From: Euonymus europaeus
Taxonomy: Eukaryota > Streptophyta > Magnoliopsida > Celastrales > Celastraceae
Assembly: GCA_963580455.1 (NCBI GenBank)
Contig: OY756967.1
Location: forward strand, 9,074,501 to 9,138,500
Length of the DNA: 64,000 nucleotides
Direction of reading: 5' to 3'
Part shown: one piece after another, positions 46,286-58,633 of the stretch
How positions within the stretch are numbered: the first letter of the stretch is position 1
Layout: each line of letters starts with the position of its first letter
Notes under the pieces: model-generated
Database searches by the model: none
Seen by the model: only the letters and a program-made list of their open reading frames with translations
Told to the model about the DNA's origin: nothing
Position numbers and translations under genes: made by a program

Positions 46286-48112
46286 ACCTCGACCCAAAAA
46301 TTTTAGTTTTGAGTTGTAAAACGGATGATCCGAGAAGTACGGAATCATGGGAAAAATAGTTTTGGAGCTTGGTTCGGTAAATGGGGCATAACTTTTAGTA
46401 TACATGTCCGTTTCGGGCCCGTAATATATCAAATCGAAGCTTGAACCGAGCCGGAAAATAAAATTTAAGAAAACTGGGTTTTGGAAAAACAGAGACCTTC
46501 CGGACGCCCAAAACATCCGTCCGGACGGTTTGTGCAGGAACTGAGGGAGAGAAATTTTTAGAGGAAGTTTTGGTGCTGTGAACAGTAGACCGTCCGGACC
46601 CCTTAACGAGGCGTCCGGACGGTTAAGCCTGCGAAGTGGGCAGAGAGTGGAGGAAGAGGCAAGCGTCCGGACGGTCACTTGAGGCGTCCGGACGGTTATC
46701 GGGAAATCAGTTTTTAAGCTTAGTTTTAGGCCTTTCAGGGCATTTCCAAGCTTGGGAGCCCGGCTAGAGAGAGAAAGTGTGAGAGAAGAAGAGAGAGAAG
46801 GAGATTTTGGCAAGAGATTGACTTGGAGATTGTGGATTGATGATCCTTGAAGCTAAGTAAGGAAGATTCAAGGTTGATTCAAGTGATTTGGTAAGTTTTT
46901 CATAGTTTTTGTAAATTCTAGGTTTTTCTAGATTTGCTAGATTCTTGAAGAGTTGAGTGCTATGCTTTAGATATATTGTTTATAGGTTGATTTTGGATGT
47001 TTATGTAGATTGGTTTGTGATTTGGAGTAGAGTTGAGCTTGGGTTGAGTTTGGAGGATTTTGGAGAAATTTCTAGAGAGAGAAGGTGAGTAATTTCGAAA
47101 TTATGGATATAATTGATGTTTATATGAGTTGTTGGTTGTTTATTGATGCTTGTGAGAGTTCGGTTATGCCACATTGTAGGTTTGGGCAAACCTGAACCCT
47201 AGGAACGGAATTTGGGAAATTGTGGTAATTTACTCGACACGAGGTAGGAGATTTCCAACCATACTTTCTATCGTTCGTTTTCGATATGTAAAGAGCTTTT
47301 CGATTCCTCATTGGTCGTTCCATTTGTGTTTCCGCCTTAATTGCTCCTAAGGGGAAACGAACCCTAATTGTGATTCTTGATGTTGCATGACCCGTGTGTG
47401 TGTGTTCCATCTCCTATGGAAACGATGTGATTTCCGTTCATGCATCATGGTAGTTATGTATATATATATATATATATATGTAGGTTGTTCATATATATAT
47501 CTATTCAGCATGTCATGACATAATGCATTAGTGTTGCATGGGGGACCGGGTATGGACTCGGGAACCTTTAGGTTTCTTGAAAGCTACTTGGAGGGATGAC
47601 GACGTGATGAGAGTTATCACTGAGTCATGTGAACTCCAAGTAGGGTAACGCACTAGGGGTAAGGAGTGACTTGCCTTGTGGGGTGCGGGCGTGATAGGTT
47701 CACGCAACCGGATGATCCTAGGAGTGGTTGGTTGTGGTGAGCTTGCTCCCGTGCAATATTTCATTGAGTTGCAATGATATTGTGGTTGTTATGCTCCGAA
47801 AGGGTTGTCCGGGTAAATGTTGATGTGAATTTGTTGAGTATACGTTCATGTGGTAGTTACATATTGATGCATTGCTTCCTTTGGTTCTATCTATATTGAT
47901 GTTTACTTCATACCCTACTGAGCTTCTTGCTCACTCCTTTACTTTCTTCCTTCCATAGGAGACACTGGTACAGGTACTGGTGCTGCGGATCGGTGAGCAG
48001 GTCGTGTCATGGATGGCCCTGGATAGAATAGGGTGCTAGAGATATACTCTATGCATGTGGGTGTACGTAGTATATCTATGTTGAGAGAATATAACCATTT
48101 GGCACGGTGACT
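46280..48112 (+). mobile_element. Gypsy-1 3' LTR with internal deletion
   Basis: 1833 bp, starting TGTGAAACCTCG. It has six palindrome cores (46495-46701) and the nested hairpin (47584-47643). After GGCACGGTG it jumps to the last bases of the LTR, ending GTGACT (ACA expected). About 300-350 bp near the 3' end are missing, joined at a shared GTG. The GCACC target duplication follows at once. Confidence 0.88.
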
Positions 48113-49032
48113 GCACCAGTATCAATAATCCAAGAAGTAGATGATGAGTAAATAGAAACAATATTCTCAAGTTTACAGAAATTAGACATACCTTCTGAAG
48201 GTGTCTCCTTTCCCTTTCCCTTGACTTTCAAGGACTTGAGATATTCGGAACAGTTCCTTTTCCAGTGCCCATCCTTCTGACAAAAGAAACATTTTCCTTT
48301 ATCTGCTGCTGGCGCCTTGTCCTTTGATTTCTTTTTAGAAATCCTTTTAGAAGGTCCAGAAGTAGAAGCTTTCTTGTAGTTGTTCTTCTTCTTTGAAGAT
48401 GAAGAAGCCACAAGAGCCTTCTCAACTGTCTTTCCCTTCATGTTCTCTTGAGCTGTACCTAGGATATTCAGAAGTTCTCCCAAGGTACACTCAATTTTGT
48501 TCATGTGGAAATTCACAATGAACGGTGAGAAGGAATGAGGCAGGGACTGTAAAATCAAATCAGTCTGTAAGTTGCAATCCATGAGAAAATCCAAATTCTC
48601 AAGTTGTTCAGTCAAACTGATCATCCTAAGAACATGATCTTTCACATTTGCACCTTCAGCCATTCTCTTTCGGAACAATTCCTTAGAGATATCATATTTG
48701 GCTGTCGTGCTTTGCTCTCCATATAATTCTTTCAGATGAAAAATCATATCTTGAGCACTAACATAATTCTCATGTTGTTTTTGAAGCTCATTTGTCATTG
48801 AAGCCAGAATATAACTTCTGGCTACCAAATCATGCTCCAGCCACCTTTCATAGGGAGCCTTTTCCTCCTCAGTAGATCCTTCAGGTAAGGATGTTGGAAC
48901 AGGTTTGTCAAGGACATAGCCAATCTTTTTGAAATTGAGAACTATTCTCAAATTTCTCAGCCAGTCAACATAGTTTGGCCCAGTAAGCCGGTTTGCATCC
49001 AAAATGCGTGCAAGTGGGTTGGATTGAATCAT
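48113..49032 (-). pseudogene. gag: Copia-A gag, intact up to the gypsy insertion
   Basis: Minus-strand ATG at 49032 (MIQSNPLARILDANRLTG). The segments VDWLRNLRIVLNF, LYGEQSTTAKYDISKELF, a Lys-rich nucleocapsid and the zinc knuckle CFFCQKDGHWKRNC follow, then the protease motif SWIIDTGA, which is cut by gypsy-1. Its continuation is at 39188. The frame is open over its whole length, making this the best preserved copia-A gag here. An in-frame ATG exists further upstream (frame open to 49071), but it lies before the acceptor-like TTTACTGCAG, so I prefer 49032. Confidence 0.9.
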
Positions 49033-50156
49033 ACTCGTGTGCTGCAGTAAATAAACAGAGATTATTAACAATAGTCTATATTATCCAAATAAATTTTGGT
49101 CTTTAAAATTGTTTGGTACCTCCCACTAATTTTTCGTAACTCATACATCCCTATTTGAGTAACGGAAATCCTTGTAGAATTTCTAGTGAGTGATTGAGTT
49201 CTTATTAATTTTCAGTATACCTCACGTTTAGTCGTTTCTTGGAATACTTAAATCAATAAGTGAACAACTCTTGTTCAATGTATCTCATACATGATTCAAT
49301 CATTTTACTTTGGCTCCTAGTATGCAGAACCTCACCTTTCCTGGTTTCTTGGCCCATTATACATAGTTAAGTAAAACCCATTATTCAATAAACATAAAAA
49401 TTTGAATATTAGCATTCTCACCTTTATTGGTTTCTTGAACACCAATATATTTTTATATTTATAACATCTTATGCTTTTATAAAATATTAGAAACATCTCT
49501 TATGATTCATTGCATAATCCCCATGATTTCTTCATGATCAATTATACAAAATCATAAAAGTTTCTAAAATTTTATATAGTGGAGAGCCACGATATAATTT
49601 CATAAATCATACCGTTTATCAACTTAATCTTTAAAGAGATGTTAAATAGGTCTCAACATAAATTACATACATGCATAATTTTAAAATTTATTCAAAAACA
49701 TATCTCATATATTTAAACAAATAAACTCAATTAATCGTGCATCAATTATTTATTCTAAACATATATCAAATATAAATTCAAGAATAAATAATATGTAATT
49801 TAAATTATGCATCAATAATTAAACAATTTAACTATACCCATGCATCATATAAAACAATTTTATAATCATCACTTAATTAATTCAATTTAAACTAAATTAA
49901 TTAAATCATGCATATCTATTTATTCTAAGCATATATCAAATATAATAATTAAAATACATAAAAGTCCAGTCCATTTACAGTCCAAAATATTCAGCCCAAT
50001 ATAAATCAGATTGCAACCTATGGCCCATAAAATCTGGCCTGTGAACAAAACTGACCCAAGCCAAGCCAAAACAATTTCTGGCCCGTAGATCGAATCTGGC
50101 CCGTGTACCATTCGGCCCATATATAAACTGGCCTGCCTTGCTTGGAATCTGGCCCG
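49033..50156 (-). other. Copia-A leader (minus), 5' end lost
   Basis: Untranslated. Next to gag it has the acceptor-like TTTATTTACTGCAG ending at about 49042 and three AAGAAAC..GTGAG motifs (49205-49440). Then comes AT-rich DNA, and from about 49970 a run of TGGGCC/CGGGCC motifs. It equals 59510-60300 plus 61800-62119 of the plus-strand element. The primer site and first part of the leader are missing; it is joined straight to the LTR interior near 50157. Confidence 0.8.
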
Positions 50157-51675
50157 TTTAGATTCCTTTTCCGTTCCTTCTTGATCCAAACAATGTCACC
50201 GGTAGAACTCCGATCTCACGAAGCCTCTAGTTCGTCCACCAAATCACAAGCCAAGTGTCAACACGAAGCCATTCTTTCCAAAAATGGAAAGAATTCTTAA
50301 GAACCGTTATATCTATTTTTAGTAAGAAACACAATTGATTGGAAAAATTACAATCAATACATAAGTTGTATCAACAACTTATATTGCCAAAATGGTGGTG
50401 TCGGCAAGTGGTGTCGGTAACCACTTTTTGTAACTTCATTAATATATCAATATATATATTAATTAAATAGATATATATATATTAATTAAACATTGTGGTA
50501 TATTGATAAATTTATCATGTGCTAGCATTATCAATTAATCAATCAGACCCATCCCAGTTTACAATAAACCTTATTTAATTAATAATTCGATTATTTTCAT
50601 CTCATGAAAATTATCGAATCCACATAGTTCTCTTTAGCTGAAACAAATTTCTGTGATTCATTTATCTGTGACTTTCTAGGTTCATTACCGATTAGCAATA
50701 AGAATAATATCAAACTCTTTGATATTAATTAAAAAACCTTTTAATCATTTCTTATAAATCACGAGTGACACCTAGCAGTATATCGCGACTACCCAATCAG
50801 TGATGAATTCTCTCATATGAACCTTTAATTACGATTACCATGTAATTAAATCCTTCCACTGTACAATATCCCAATTGAGTGAGGATCATGGATATCCGTC
50901 AAATCCACTAACTCAATTATATGTCAGATCCAATATTATATTGACAAACAAATAATTATTGAAAACACCTTTCATTAATTATGTAACCTCGGCCAAGGAT
51001 TTCCTGAGTCAATATATATATTCGGATCACATAGGATATTCTCCTCGTTTATTTCGAGGCGATGGATTCCTTATTGATTGCACACAAGTCTCCATATATA
51101 ACTAACTGAATCCATCAAATGTTAATATTTATTATTAAATAAATATTTTCAACATTGACAAAATTCAATCACCCATATACAAGACTGCTATGTCATCCCA
51201 GATCTAAGGATTATTTACACAACCATAAATAAATAATAAATCATTGACAAGGAAATAAACCTCCATGTGATTCATTATTTAGCAAGTCATGTTCGAAGCA
51301 TTTATTCAACAATAAACCTCCCATACTGTTTATTTTAATATCTCATATTAAATTGCATGAGACTCACAACCCTATCATTATAGGAAACAAACAGTATACT
51401 GATCTTCCGAATTATTATTGTCCAATTAATAATTCTACAATTAGGAACTTTATTTAAGATATTTATACTAGAGATCACTCGTCACTCATATTCTCAACTC
51501 TTGAGAATGAGGTCTCTAATAAATATCTACGGACATATCTAATACAACTATTTAAATAGAAATATCAAATATATAATAAATTGCCATTTATATTAAACAA
51601 TTAATACAGTACAATTATTATATATGTTCCAAATACAACCGTATTATATTGGCTATACAGGACATATATCTAACA
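50157..51675 (-). mobile_element. Copia-A LTR (middle of chain), inner end truncated
   Basis: 1519 bp. The TGTTAGATATATGTCC start is intact beside a polypurine tract (51676-51686). The other end lacks about 100 bp, including CTAACA, and is fused to leader sequence. It separates two head-to-tail copia-A internal regions. Confidence 0.88.
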
Positions 51676-51689
51676 ATCTCCCACTTGTC

Positions 51690-54440
51690 CTAAAGCCAAT
51701 CGCTATGGTATCTCATACCCATCTTTTCTAGATGACGATCTAACTGCTGTAGAGTTAGAGCTTTAGTTAATGGATCAGCAATGTTTTCTGCTGATGCTAT
51801 TTTCTGTATAGATACATCACCTCTTTCAATTATCTTTCTGATAATGTGAAAAAGTCTTTCGATGTGTTTGGATTTCTTATGAGACCTTGGTTCCTTTGCC
51901 TGAGCAATTGCCCCATTGTTATCACAGTATAGTGGCACTGGTGATTCAATGGATGGAACTACACCAAGTTCTGTAACGAACTTCTTCATCCAAATCGCTT
52001 CCTTTGCAGCATCCGATGCAGCGATGTATTCAGCCTCTGTGCTAGAATCTGCAGTAGTGCTTTGTTTGGAACTTTTGCAACACACTGCTCCACCATTACA
52101 TATGTAAACCAACCCAGAGATAGACTTTCTATCATCAATATCTGTTTGAAAATCAGAATCAGTATAGCCATCTATTCTCAAATCATCTCCTCCATATATT
52201 AAGATCAATTCTTTAGTCCTTCTTAAGTACTTAAGAATATTCTTAACAGCAGCCCAGTGTTCTTCACCAGGATTTGATTGAAACCTACTTGTAACACTTA
52301 CAGCATGTGCTATGTCAGGTCTAGTACATAACATAGCATACATCAGACTTCCAACTGCAGATGCATATGTAATCTTGGTCATTCTCTCTCTTTCCTCAGG
52401 TGTCTTTGTAGACATTTCCTTAGAAAGATGAATGCCATGTCTGTAAGGTAACAATCCGCTTTTAGATCTTGCATGTTGAACCGTTTCAACACCTTGTCTA
52501 TATACATAGATTGAGAAAGCCCTATAATTCTTTTAGATCTATCTCTATAGATTCTAATTCCCAGAATATAGGCTGCGTCTCCCAAATCTTTCATGGAGAA
52601 AGTTTTTGACAACCAGACTTTAACTGAAGTCATCATTCCAATATCATCTCCAAAAAGGAGAATGTCATCAACATACAAGACTAGGAATGTTTGAGCACTC
52701 CCACTAACCTTCTTGTAAACACAAGGTTCATCCACATTTTTAATGAAGCCAAAGGATTTGATTGCTTCATCAAAACGGATGTTCCGACTCCTTGAAGCTT
52801 GCTTAAGACCATAAATGGATATCTTAAGCTTACACACCTTTTTTTTCCACCTTTGGATTCAAAACCCTTAGGTTGTTCCATATAGATATCTTCCTCAATG
52901 TTTCCATTAAGGAATGCAGTTTTGGCATCCAACTGCCATATCTCATAATCATAGTGTGCAGCTATGACTAATAAAATCCTGATAGATTTCAACATAGCAA
53001 CTGGTGAAAAAGTTTTCTCATAGTCAATTCCTTATCTTTGAGTATATCCTTTTGCAACCAGTCTTGCTTTGTAGGTTTCTACCTTGCCATCCAAACCAAT
53101 TTTTCTCTTGTAAACCCATTTGCATCCTATAGGTACAATACCTTCAGGAGAGTCCACAAGATCCCAAACTTGATTTGAATACATTGAATTCATTTCAGAT
53201 TTCATAGCTTCAAGCCATTTTGAAGAGTCAATATCAGATATTGCTTCTTCATAACTAGTAGGATCATCACCATAATCTACATCTCCATGAACAAACAACT
53301 CTTGTATATCATGTGGTAAGTTATACCGTGCTGGTGGACGGATAACTCTACTAGATTTTCTAGGAGTTTGTGTAATGACATTTCTTGCATCATTGGATTC
53401 TTGAATATGATTTTGAACATATTGTAGAATATCAGATACTTTCTCAAGTTCTATCGTTTTCCCAATACCTTTATTCTGAATAAACTCCTTTTCCAGAAAA
53501 ATAGCATCTCTACTAATCACTATTTTGTGATCAGTGGGAATATAGAAGTATTATCCCAAAGTTTCCTTTGGATATCCAATAAATCTTCCTTGTTCAGATC
53601 TGGCCTCCAAATTATCTGTTTGCAACTTCTTAATGTATGCTGGACAACCCCAAATCCTATCATGTTTAAGATTTGAAGCCCTACCAACCCATATCTCATA
53701 TGGTGTCTTAGGAACAGATTTAGATGGAATTCTGTTCAGCAAATAAGTTGATGTCAAAAGACAGAAACCCCATAATGAAATGGGTAAATCTGTATAACTC
53801 ATTATTGAACGTACCATGTCTAACAAAGTACGATTTCTCCTTTCAGACACACCATTCATCTGCGGTGTTCCTGGAGAAGTCAATTGTGAAACAATGTCAT
53901 GTTCCTAAAGGAACATTTCAAACTCCTGACTTAAGTATTCACCACCTCGATCTGATCGAAGAGCTTTAATACTTTTCCAGTTTGATTTTCTACTTCAGCT
54001 TTGAATTCTTTGAACTTTTCAAAAGATTCATACTTGTACTTCATTAAGTACGCATACCCATACCGTCAGTTATCAACAGTAAAAGTAATGAAGTAGAAAT
54101 AACCACCTCAAGCCATTTGATTAAAAGGCCCACATACATCTGAATGTATTAATTCTAAAACTTCTGTAGATTTTTGACTTTGTCCAACAAAGGGTGATCT
54201 GGTCATTTTGCCCTGAATACAGGACTCACAAGTAGAATAGGATTCTAAATCCGAGGATTTGATTAGACCCTCTTTTATCAACTTGTTGAGTCTTTCTTCT
54301 GCAATATGACCTAATCTAAGATGCCACAGATATTTAGAATTTATTTCTAGGTGATTTATCACATTATTTATCACATTATGAACGATGAAGTATATGATGA
54401 ATAAATGGAAACAATATTCTCAAGTTTACAAAACTCGGAC
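51690..54440 (-). pseudogene. pol: Copia-A pol, second internal region
   Basis: Minus-strand pieces in at least six frames, in order: pre-integrase HHCC (LWHLRLGHIAEERL, CESCIQGKMTRS), integrase (GVSERRNRTLLDM), integrase C-terminus, RT (WVYKRKIGLDG, KTAFLNG, YVDDILLFGDD) and an intact RNase H with TDSDF, STEAEYIA and LYCDNNGA. Protease is missing near 54380, as in the copy at 28430. Frameshifts lie near 52460, 52845 and 53990, with stops near 53035, 53550 and 53905. RNase H alone remains open for 254 codons. Confidence 0.88.
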
Positions 54441-55072
54441 ATACCTTTCAAAAGGTGTCTACTTTTCCTTGACTTTCAAGGACTTGAGATATTCAGAACA
54501 ATTTCTTTTCCAGTGATCATCCTTCTGACAGAATAAACATTTTCTTTTATCTGCTGCTAGCTTGTCCTTAGACTTCTTCTTAGAAGGTCTAGACGTTGAA
54601 GCCTTCTTGTTTTTCCACTTCTTGCTGGAAGAAGAAACCACAAGAGCTTTCTTTTCGAAATTGAGAAGTTCTCCCAAGGTACATTCAATTTTGTTGATGT
54701 GGAAATTCACAATGAACGGTGAGAAGGAATCAGGCAGGGACTGTAAAATCAAATCAGTCTATAAGTTGTAATCCATGAGAAAATCCAAATTCTCAAGTTG
54801 TTCAGTCAAACTGATCATTCTGAGAACATGATCTTTCACATTTGCACCTTCAGCCATTCTCTTTCGGAACAATTCCTTAGAGATATCATATCTGGCTGTC
54901 GTGCTTTGCTCTCCATATAATTCTTTCAGATGAAAAATCATATCTTGAGCACTAACATAATTCTCATGTTGTTTTTGAAGCTCATTTGTCATTGAAGCCA
55001 GAATATAACTTCTGGCTACCAAATCATGCTCCAGCCACCTTTCATAGGTAGCCTTTTCCTCCTCAGTTGACA
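54441..55072 (-). pseudogene. gag: Copia-A gag, second internal region, N-terminus deleted
   Basis: Minus strand: EEEKATYERWLEHDLVARSY, LYGEQSTTARYDISKELF and LENLDFLMD, then a stop near 54760. After it come the nucleocapsid (KKWKNKKAS, CLFCQKDDHWKRNC) and EYLKSLKVKEK. A gap after ELLNF removes part of the capsid end. The first ~60 codons are gone. The sequence jumps from the leader (TGTGTCAACTGAGG) into gag (CTGAGGAGG), sharing CTGAGG at the join. Confidence 0.85.
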
Positions 55073-55555
55073 CAGAACAGGTTTCCGGCATCTTCCTTAC
55101 CCAGACAGAAACAGACATCTAGTAACTCAAAGAAATTCCATTTCTGCAACACTTGCAGAGAATCCGGTGACCAGAAAGAACCGGACATTCCGGCGTTACT
55201 TCCAGTGAGCTCAGAATTTGAGTTCTTCAGGATCATCAGATGCCAAGGCTTGGTAGATCGGGTGGTCTCCAGGTTTCGATTTCTTCTCTGCCCAGAAACA
55301 TTCTTGTAGCTCATCACAGATCAAGCCCTTCTCTCTTGTAGCTCGGTCACCATTAGCCAAGAATAACACAGATTCATATAATCCAGATGAAAAATATCTC
55401 TAGATCTAGTAATCTATTTTATCAATTCATCAAATGAAATAAAAACAGATTTTAAACACATGCATATCATATACATATACATATATCAATTCAGAAAATC
55501 TCATTTTCTCTAGATCTTTCCTAGCATACCATTAGCCTAACCGCTCCTATACCAC
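55073..55555 (-). other. Copia-A leader start and primer site
   Basis: Minus strand. The primer site is altered (TGGTATAGGAGCGG, 55541-55554). About 480 bp of leader follow, with one CTGCAA/TTGCAG hairpin (55144-55158). Its last ~300 bp are nearly identical to 60301-60620 on the plus strand. It encodes overlapping 80-84-codon frames on both strands, which I do not regard as genes. Confidence 0.78.
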
Positions 55556-56705
55556 TGTTAGCTAACAGAATACAAAAATTACGCAGCGGAAGCTACAAAA
55601 ATTATTACCTCTTGAAGCGTGCTTGATCAAAATCCATCCAGTCGATTGATCGCCGATAATACGGAGACTCTAGTCCGTCCATCGGAATCACAAGCTAAAA
55701 TCACTCAATAACACTTTGATGTCACACACCAAAGATGAAAGTTTGATTTTCAAAAACAAAGTTTTGTGTTTCTTTTGGTTCGCATGTGTATCCAATACTC
55801 ATCCCTAATCAAATGAAATTACACACATTCATTTTTAAAATAGAACGGCCGACACCTAGCAGCATATCGTGACTACTCAATCAGTGATGAATTCTTTCAT
55901 ATGAACCTTTAATTACAATTACCATGTAATTAAATCCTTCCACTGTACAATATCCCAATTGAGTGAGGATCATGGATATCCGTCAGATCCACTAACTCAA
56001 TTATATGTAAGATCCAATATTTTATTAACAAATGAATAATTAATGAAAACAACCTTTTCATTTATCATCTCACCTCGGCCAAGGATTTCTTGTGTCAATA
56101 TATATATATCCGGATCACATAGGATATTCTCCTCGTTTATTTCGAGGCAATGGATCCCTTGTTGACTGCACACAAGTCTCCATACATAACTAACCGAATC
56201 CATCAAATGTTAATATTTATTCAATGAATAAATATTTCCAACATTGACAAAATTCAATCACCCATATACAAGACTACTATGTCATCTCAGGTCTAAGGAT
56301 TATTTACGCAATCGTAAATAAATAATAAATCATTGACAAGGAAATAAACCTCCATGTGATTCATTATTTAGCAAGTCGTGTTCGAAGCATTTATTCAACA
56401 ATAAATCTTCCATATTGTTTGTTCTAATATCTCATATTAAATTGCATGAGACTCACAACCCTATCATTATAGGAAACAAACAGTATGCTGATCTTCCGAA
56501 TTATTATTGTCCAATTAATAATTCTACGATCAAGAACTTTATTTAAGATATTTATACTAGAGATCACTCATCACTCATATTCTCAACTCTTGAGAATGAG
56601 GTCTCTAACAAATATCTACGGACATATTTAACATAACTCTTTAAATAGAAATATCAAATATACTATAAACTGCCATGTTTTATTTTAACTAATACAATAC
56701 TATTA
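55556..56705 (-). mobile_element. Copia-A LTR (last of minus-strand chain), deleted
   Basis: Minus-strand LTR with an intact inner end (CTGTTAGCTAACA) beside the primer site. A deletion at about 55857 joins two GACAC-flanked points that are ~390 bp apart in the copy at 25016. The outer end is lost after TACTATTATG (56705). Confidence 0.86.
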
Positions 56706-57521
56706 TGTCAAAAGATCGGGATGATTGATCTGGGTCACTGGCTGCTGGATAAATTTGGGCCAAGTCTTTACAAGTTAACATGTTATTGGGCCAGTCATTA
56801 CATGGGCTGAAACAACTATGTTAATGGGCTGGTAATTTTGAATTTGCAGGGCAACTTTACTGGGCTGAAATTGTTTCATTGGGCCAGTTTAGTTCCAGAT
56901 TGGGCTTTAGTTGAAAATGTTTTGGTTGTTGGACTGGTCCAGAATCTTCACGGGCCAAAGAAATGTTCTAGGCCAGTTGAAGCATGTATTGAAATTGTTT
57001 CATTGGGCTTGTTTTTATCAATCATGGATTACGGGCATAGTCTTGACAAGCTTGATACGGGCCAGACTTAATAATTGGTCATGGGTCAAATGTTACCGGG
57101 CCAGAAAATGTTTCTGTTTGTACAAGTAAAAACGAGCCAGAAATTTGGGCCAGAAATTGTTTTTGGTGTCTTCATGGGCTCTATTGCACGGGCCAGGCTT
57201 AGAAATTTAATTTTCTGTGTGGACTGGTCTGTTAATGCTTCATGGACCAGCAAATTCTTGGGCATTCCAGGCCAAATAATTTGTTTACTTGATGATACAG
57301 GTCCAAAGTAGTTGTACTGATTTTAATTGATTTTATGGGCTAAAAGTTTTAGACTATAATGGGCCTCTTAATTGTTAATTGGGTTTTTATTATTTTAATT
57401 AATTTGGGCTTATATAATTGTTATGTTTTGGGCTTAAATAAATTAAATGATAATGAAATAGAATTAATAAATTGTTGATTAAGTTTATTATAAAATTGTT
57501 GATTAAATTGTTTATTGGCCC
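56706..57521 (+). other. Copia-A leader fragment with TGGGCC/TGGGCT array (plus)
   Basis: Plus-strand leader; the part up to 57290 mirrors 23434-24010. By eye I count about 14 TGGGCC or TGGGCT hexamers, all on the plus strand, plus four CGGGCC, spread from 56755 to 57435. From 57300 to 57521 it is AT-rich with four of these motifs. Both ends are breakpoints, to an LTR at 56705 and to minus-strand pol at 57521. No gene. Confidence 0.75.
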
Positions 57522-58603
57522 AGACTTTAACTGAAGTCATTATTCCAACATTATTCCCTAATAGGAAAATGTCATCAACATACAAGACTAGGAATGTGTT
57601 AGCACTCCCACTAACCTTCTTGTAAACATACGGTTCATCCACATTTTTAATGAAACCAAACGATTTGATTACTTCATTAAAATGAATGTTCAAACTCCTG
57701 AAAGCTTGTTTAAGACCATAAATGGATCTCTTAAACTTGCACACATTTTGTTTTCCACCTTTGGATTCAAAACCCTTAGGTTGTTCCATATAGATATCTT
57801 CCTCAATATTTCGATTAAGGAATGCAGTTTTGACATTCAACTGCCATATCTTATAATCATAGTGTGCAACTATAGCTAATAAAATCTTAATAGACTTCAA
57901 CATAATAACTGATGAAAAAGTTTCCTCATAGTCAACTACTTGTCTTTGAGTATATCCTTTCGCAATCAGTCTTGCTTTGCAGGTCTCGACCTTGCTATCC
58001 AAACCAATTTTCCTCTTGTAGACCCATTTGCATCCTATAGGTACAATACCTTTAGAAGAGTCCACAGGATCCCAAACTTGATTTGAATACATTGAATTCA
58101 TTTCGGATTTCATAGCTTCAGTCCATTTTGAAGAGTTAATATCATATATTGCTTCTTCATAACTAGTAGGATCATCACCATGATCTACATCTCCATGAAC
58201 AAACAACTCTTGTATATCATGTAGTAAGTTATATCGTGCTGGTGGACGAATAACTCTACTAGATTTTCTAGGAGTTTGCGTGATGACAGTTCTTGCATCG
58301 TTGGATTCTTGAATATGATTTTGATCATATTGTGGAATATCAGATACTTCCTCAAGTTCTATCTTTTTCCCAATACCTTTATTCTGAATAAACTCCTTTT
58401 CCAGAAAAATGGTATCTCTACTAATCACTATTTTGTGATCAGTGGGAATATAGAAGTAGTATCCCAAAGTTTCCTTTGGATATCCAACAAATCTTCCTTG
58501 TTCAGATCTGGCCTTTAATTTATCTGTTTTTCAGCTTTTGATGTGTGCTGAACAACTTCAAATCCTAACATGTTTAAGACTTGGAGCCCTACCAACCCAC
58601 TTG
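57522..58603 (-). pseudogene. pol: Copia-A pol fragment (integrase end and RT)
   Basis: Minus strand, open for over 300 codons. It contains PTDHKIVISRDTIFLEKEF, SSRVIRPPARY, WVYKRKIGLDS, KTAFLNRN, SIYGLKQAFRS and YVDDIFLLGNN, ending at VGIMTSVKVW, where it joins leader. The upstream end stops in the integrase at the segment corresponding to VGRAPSLKH. Copia-A subtype of the fragment at 2014-3155 (both read LLGNNVGIM). Confidence 0.86.
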
Positions 58604-58632
58604 CGCGCATTTATGTATTCTGTTTGCTAACA
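58604..58632 (+). mobile_element. Copia-A LTR tip with filler
   Basis: TGTATTCTGTTTGCTAACA, the last ~19 bp of an LTR, precedes a primer site at 58634. Between it and the pol fragment is CTTGCGCGCATT, which equals the start of gag (near 62139, CTTGCACGCATT). CCAACCCA is shared at the join. Confidence 0.75.
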
Positions 58633-58633
58633 G

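Larger units (their letters stand above)
39189..48112 (+). mobile_element. Near full-length gypsy-1 inside copia-A
   Basis: An 8.9-kb element with two LTRs, primer site, putative 71-nt intron, gag-pol, polypurine tract and a GCACC target duplication. Several nonsense changes and a 1-nt deletion make it inactive. The insertion point is the copia-A protease, between the DTGA and SSHI codons. Confidence 0.93.
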
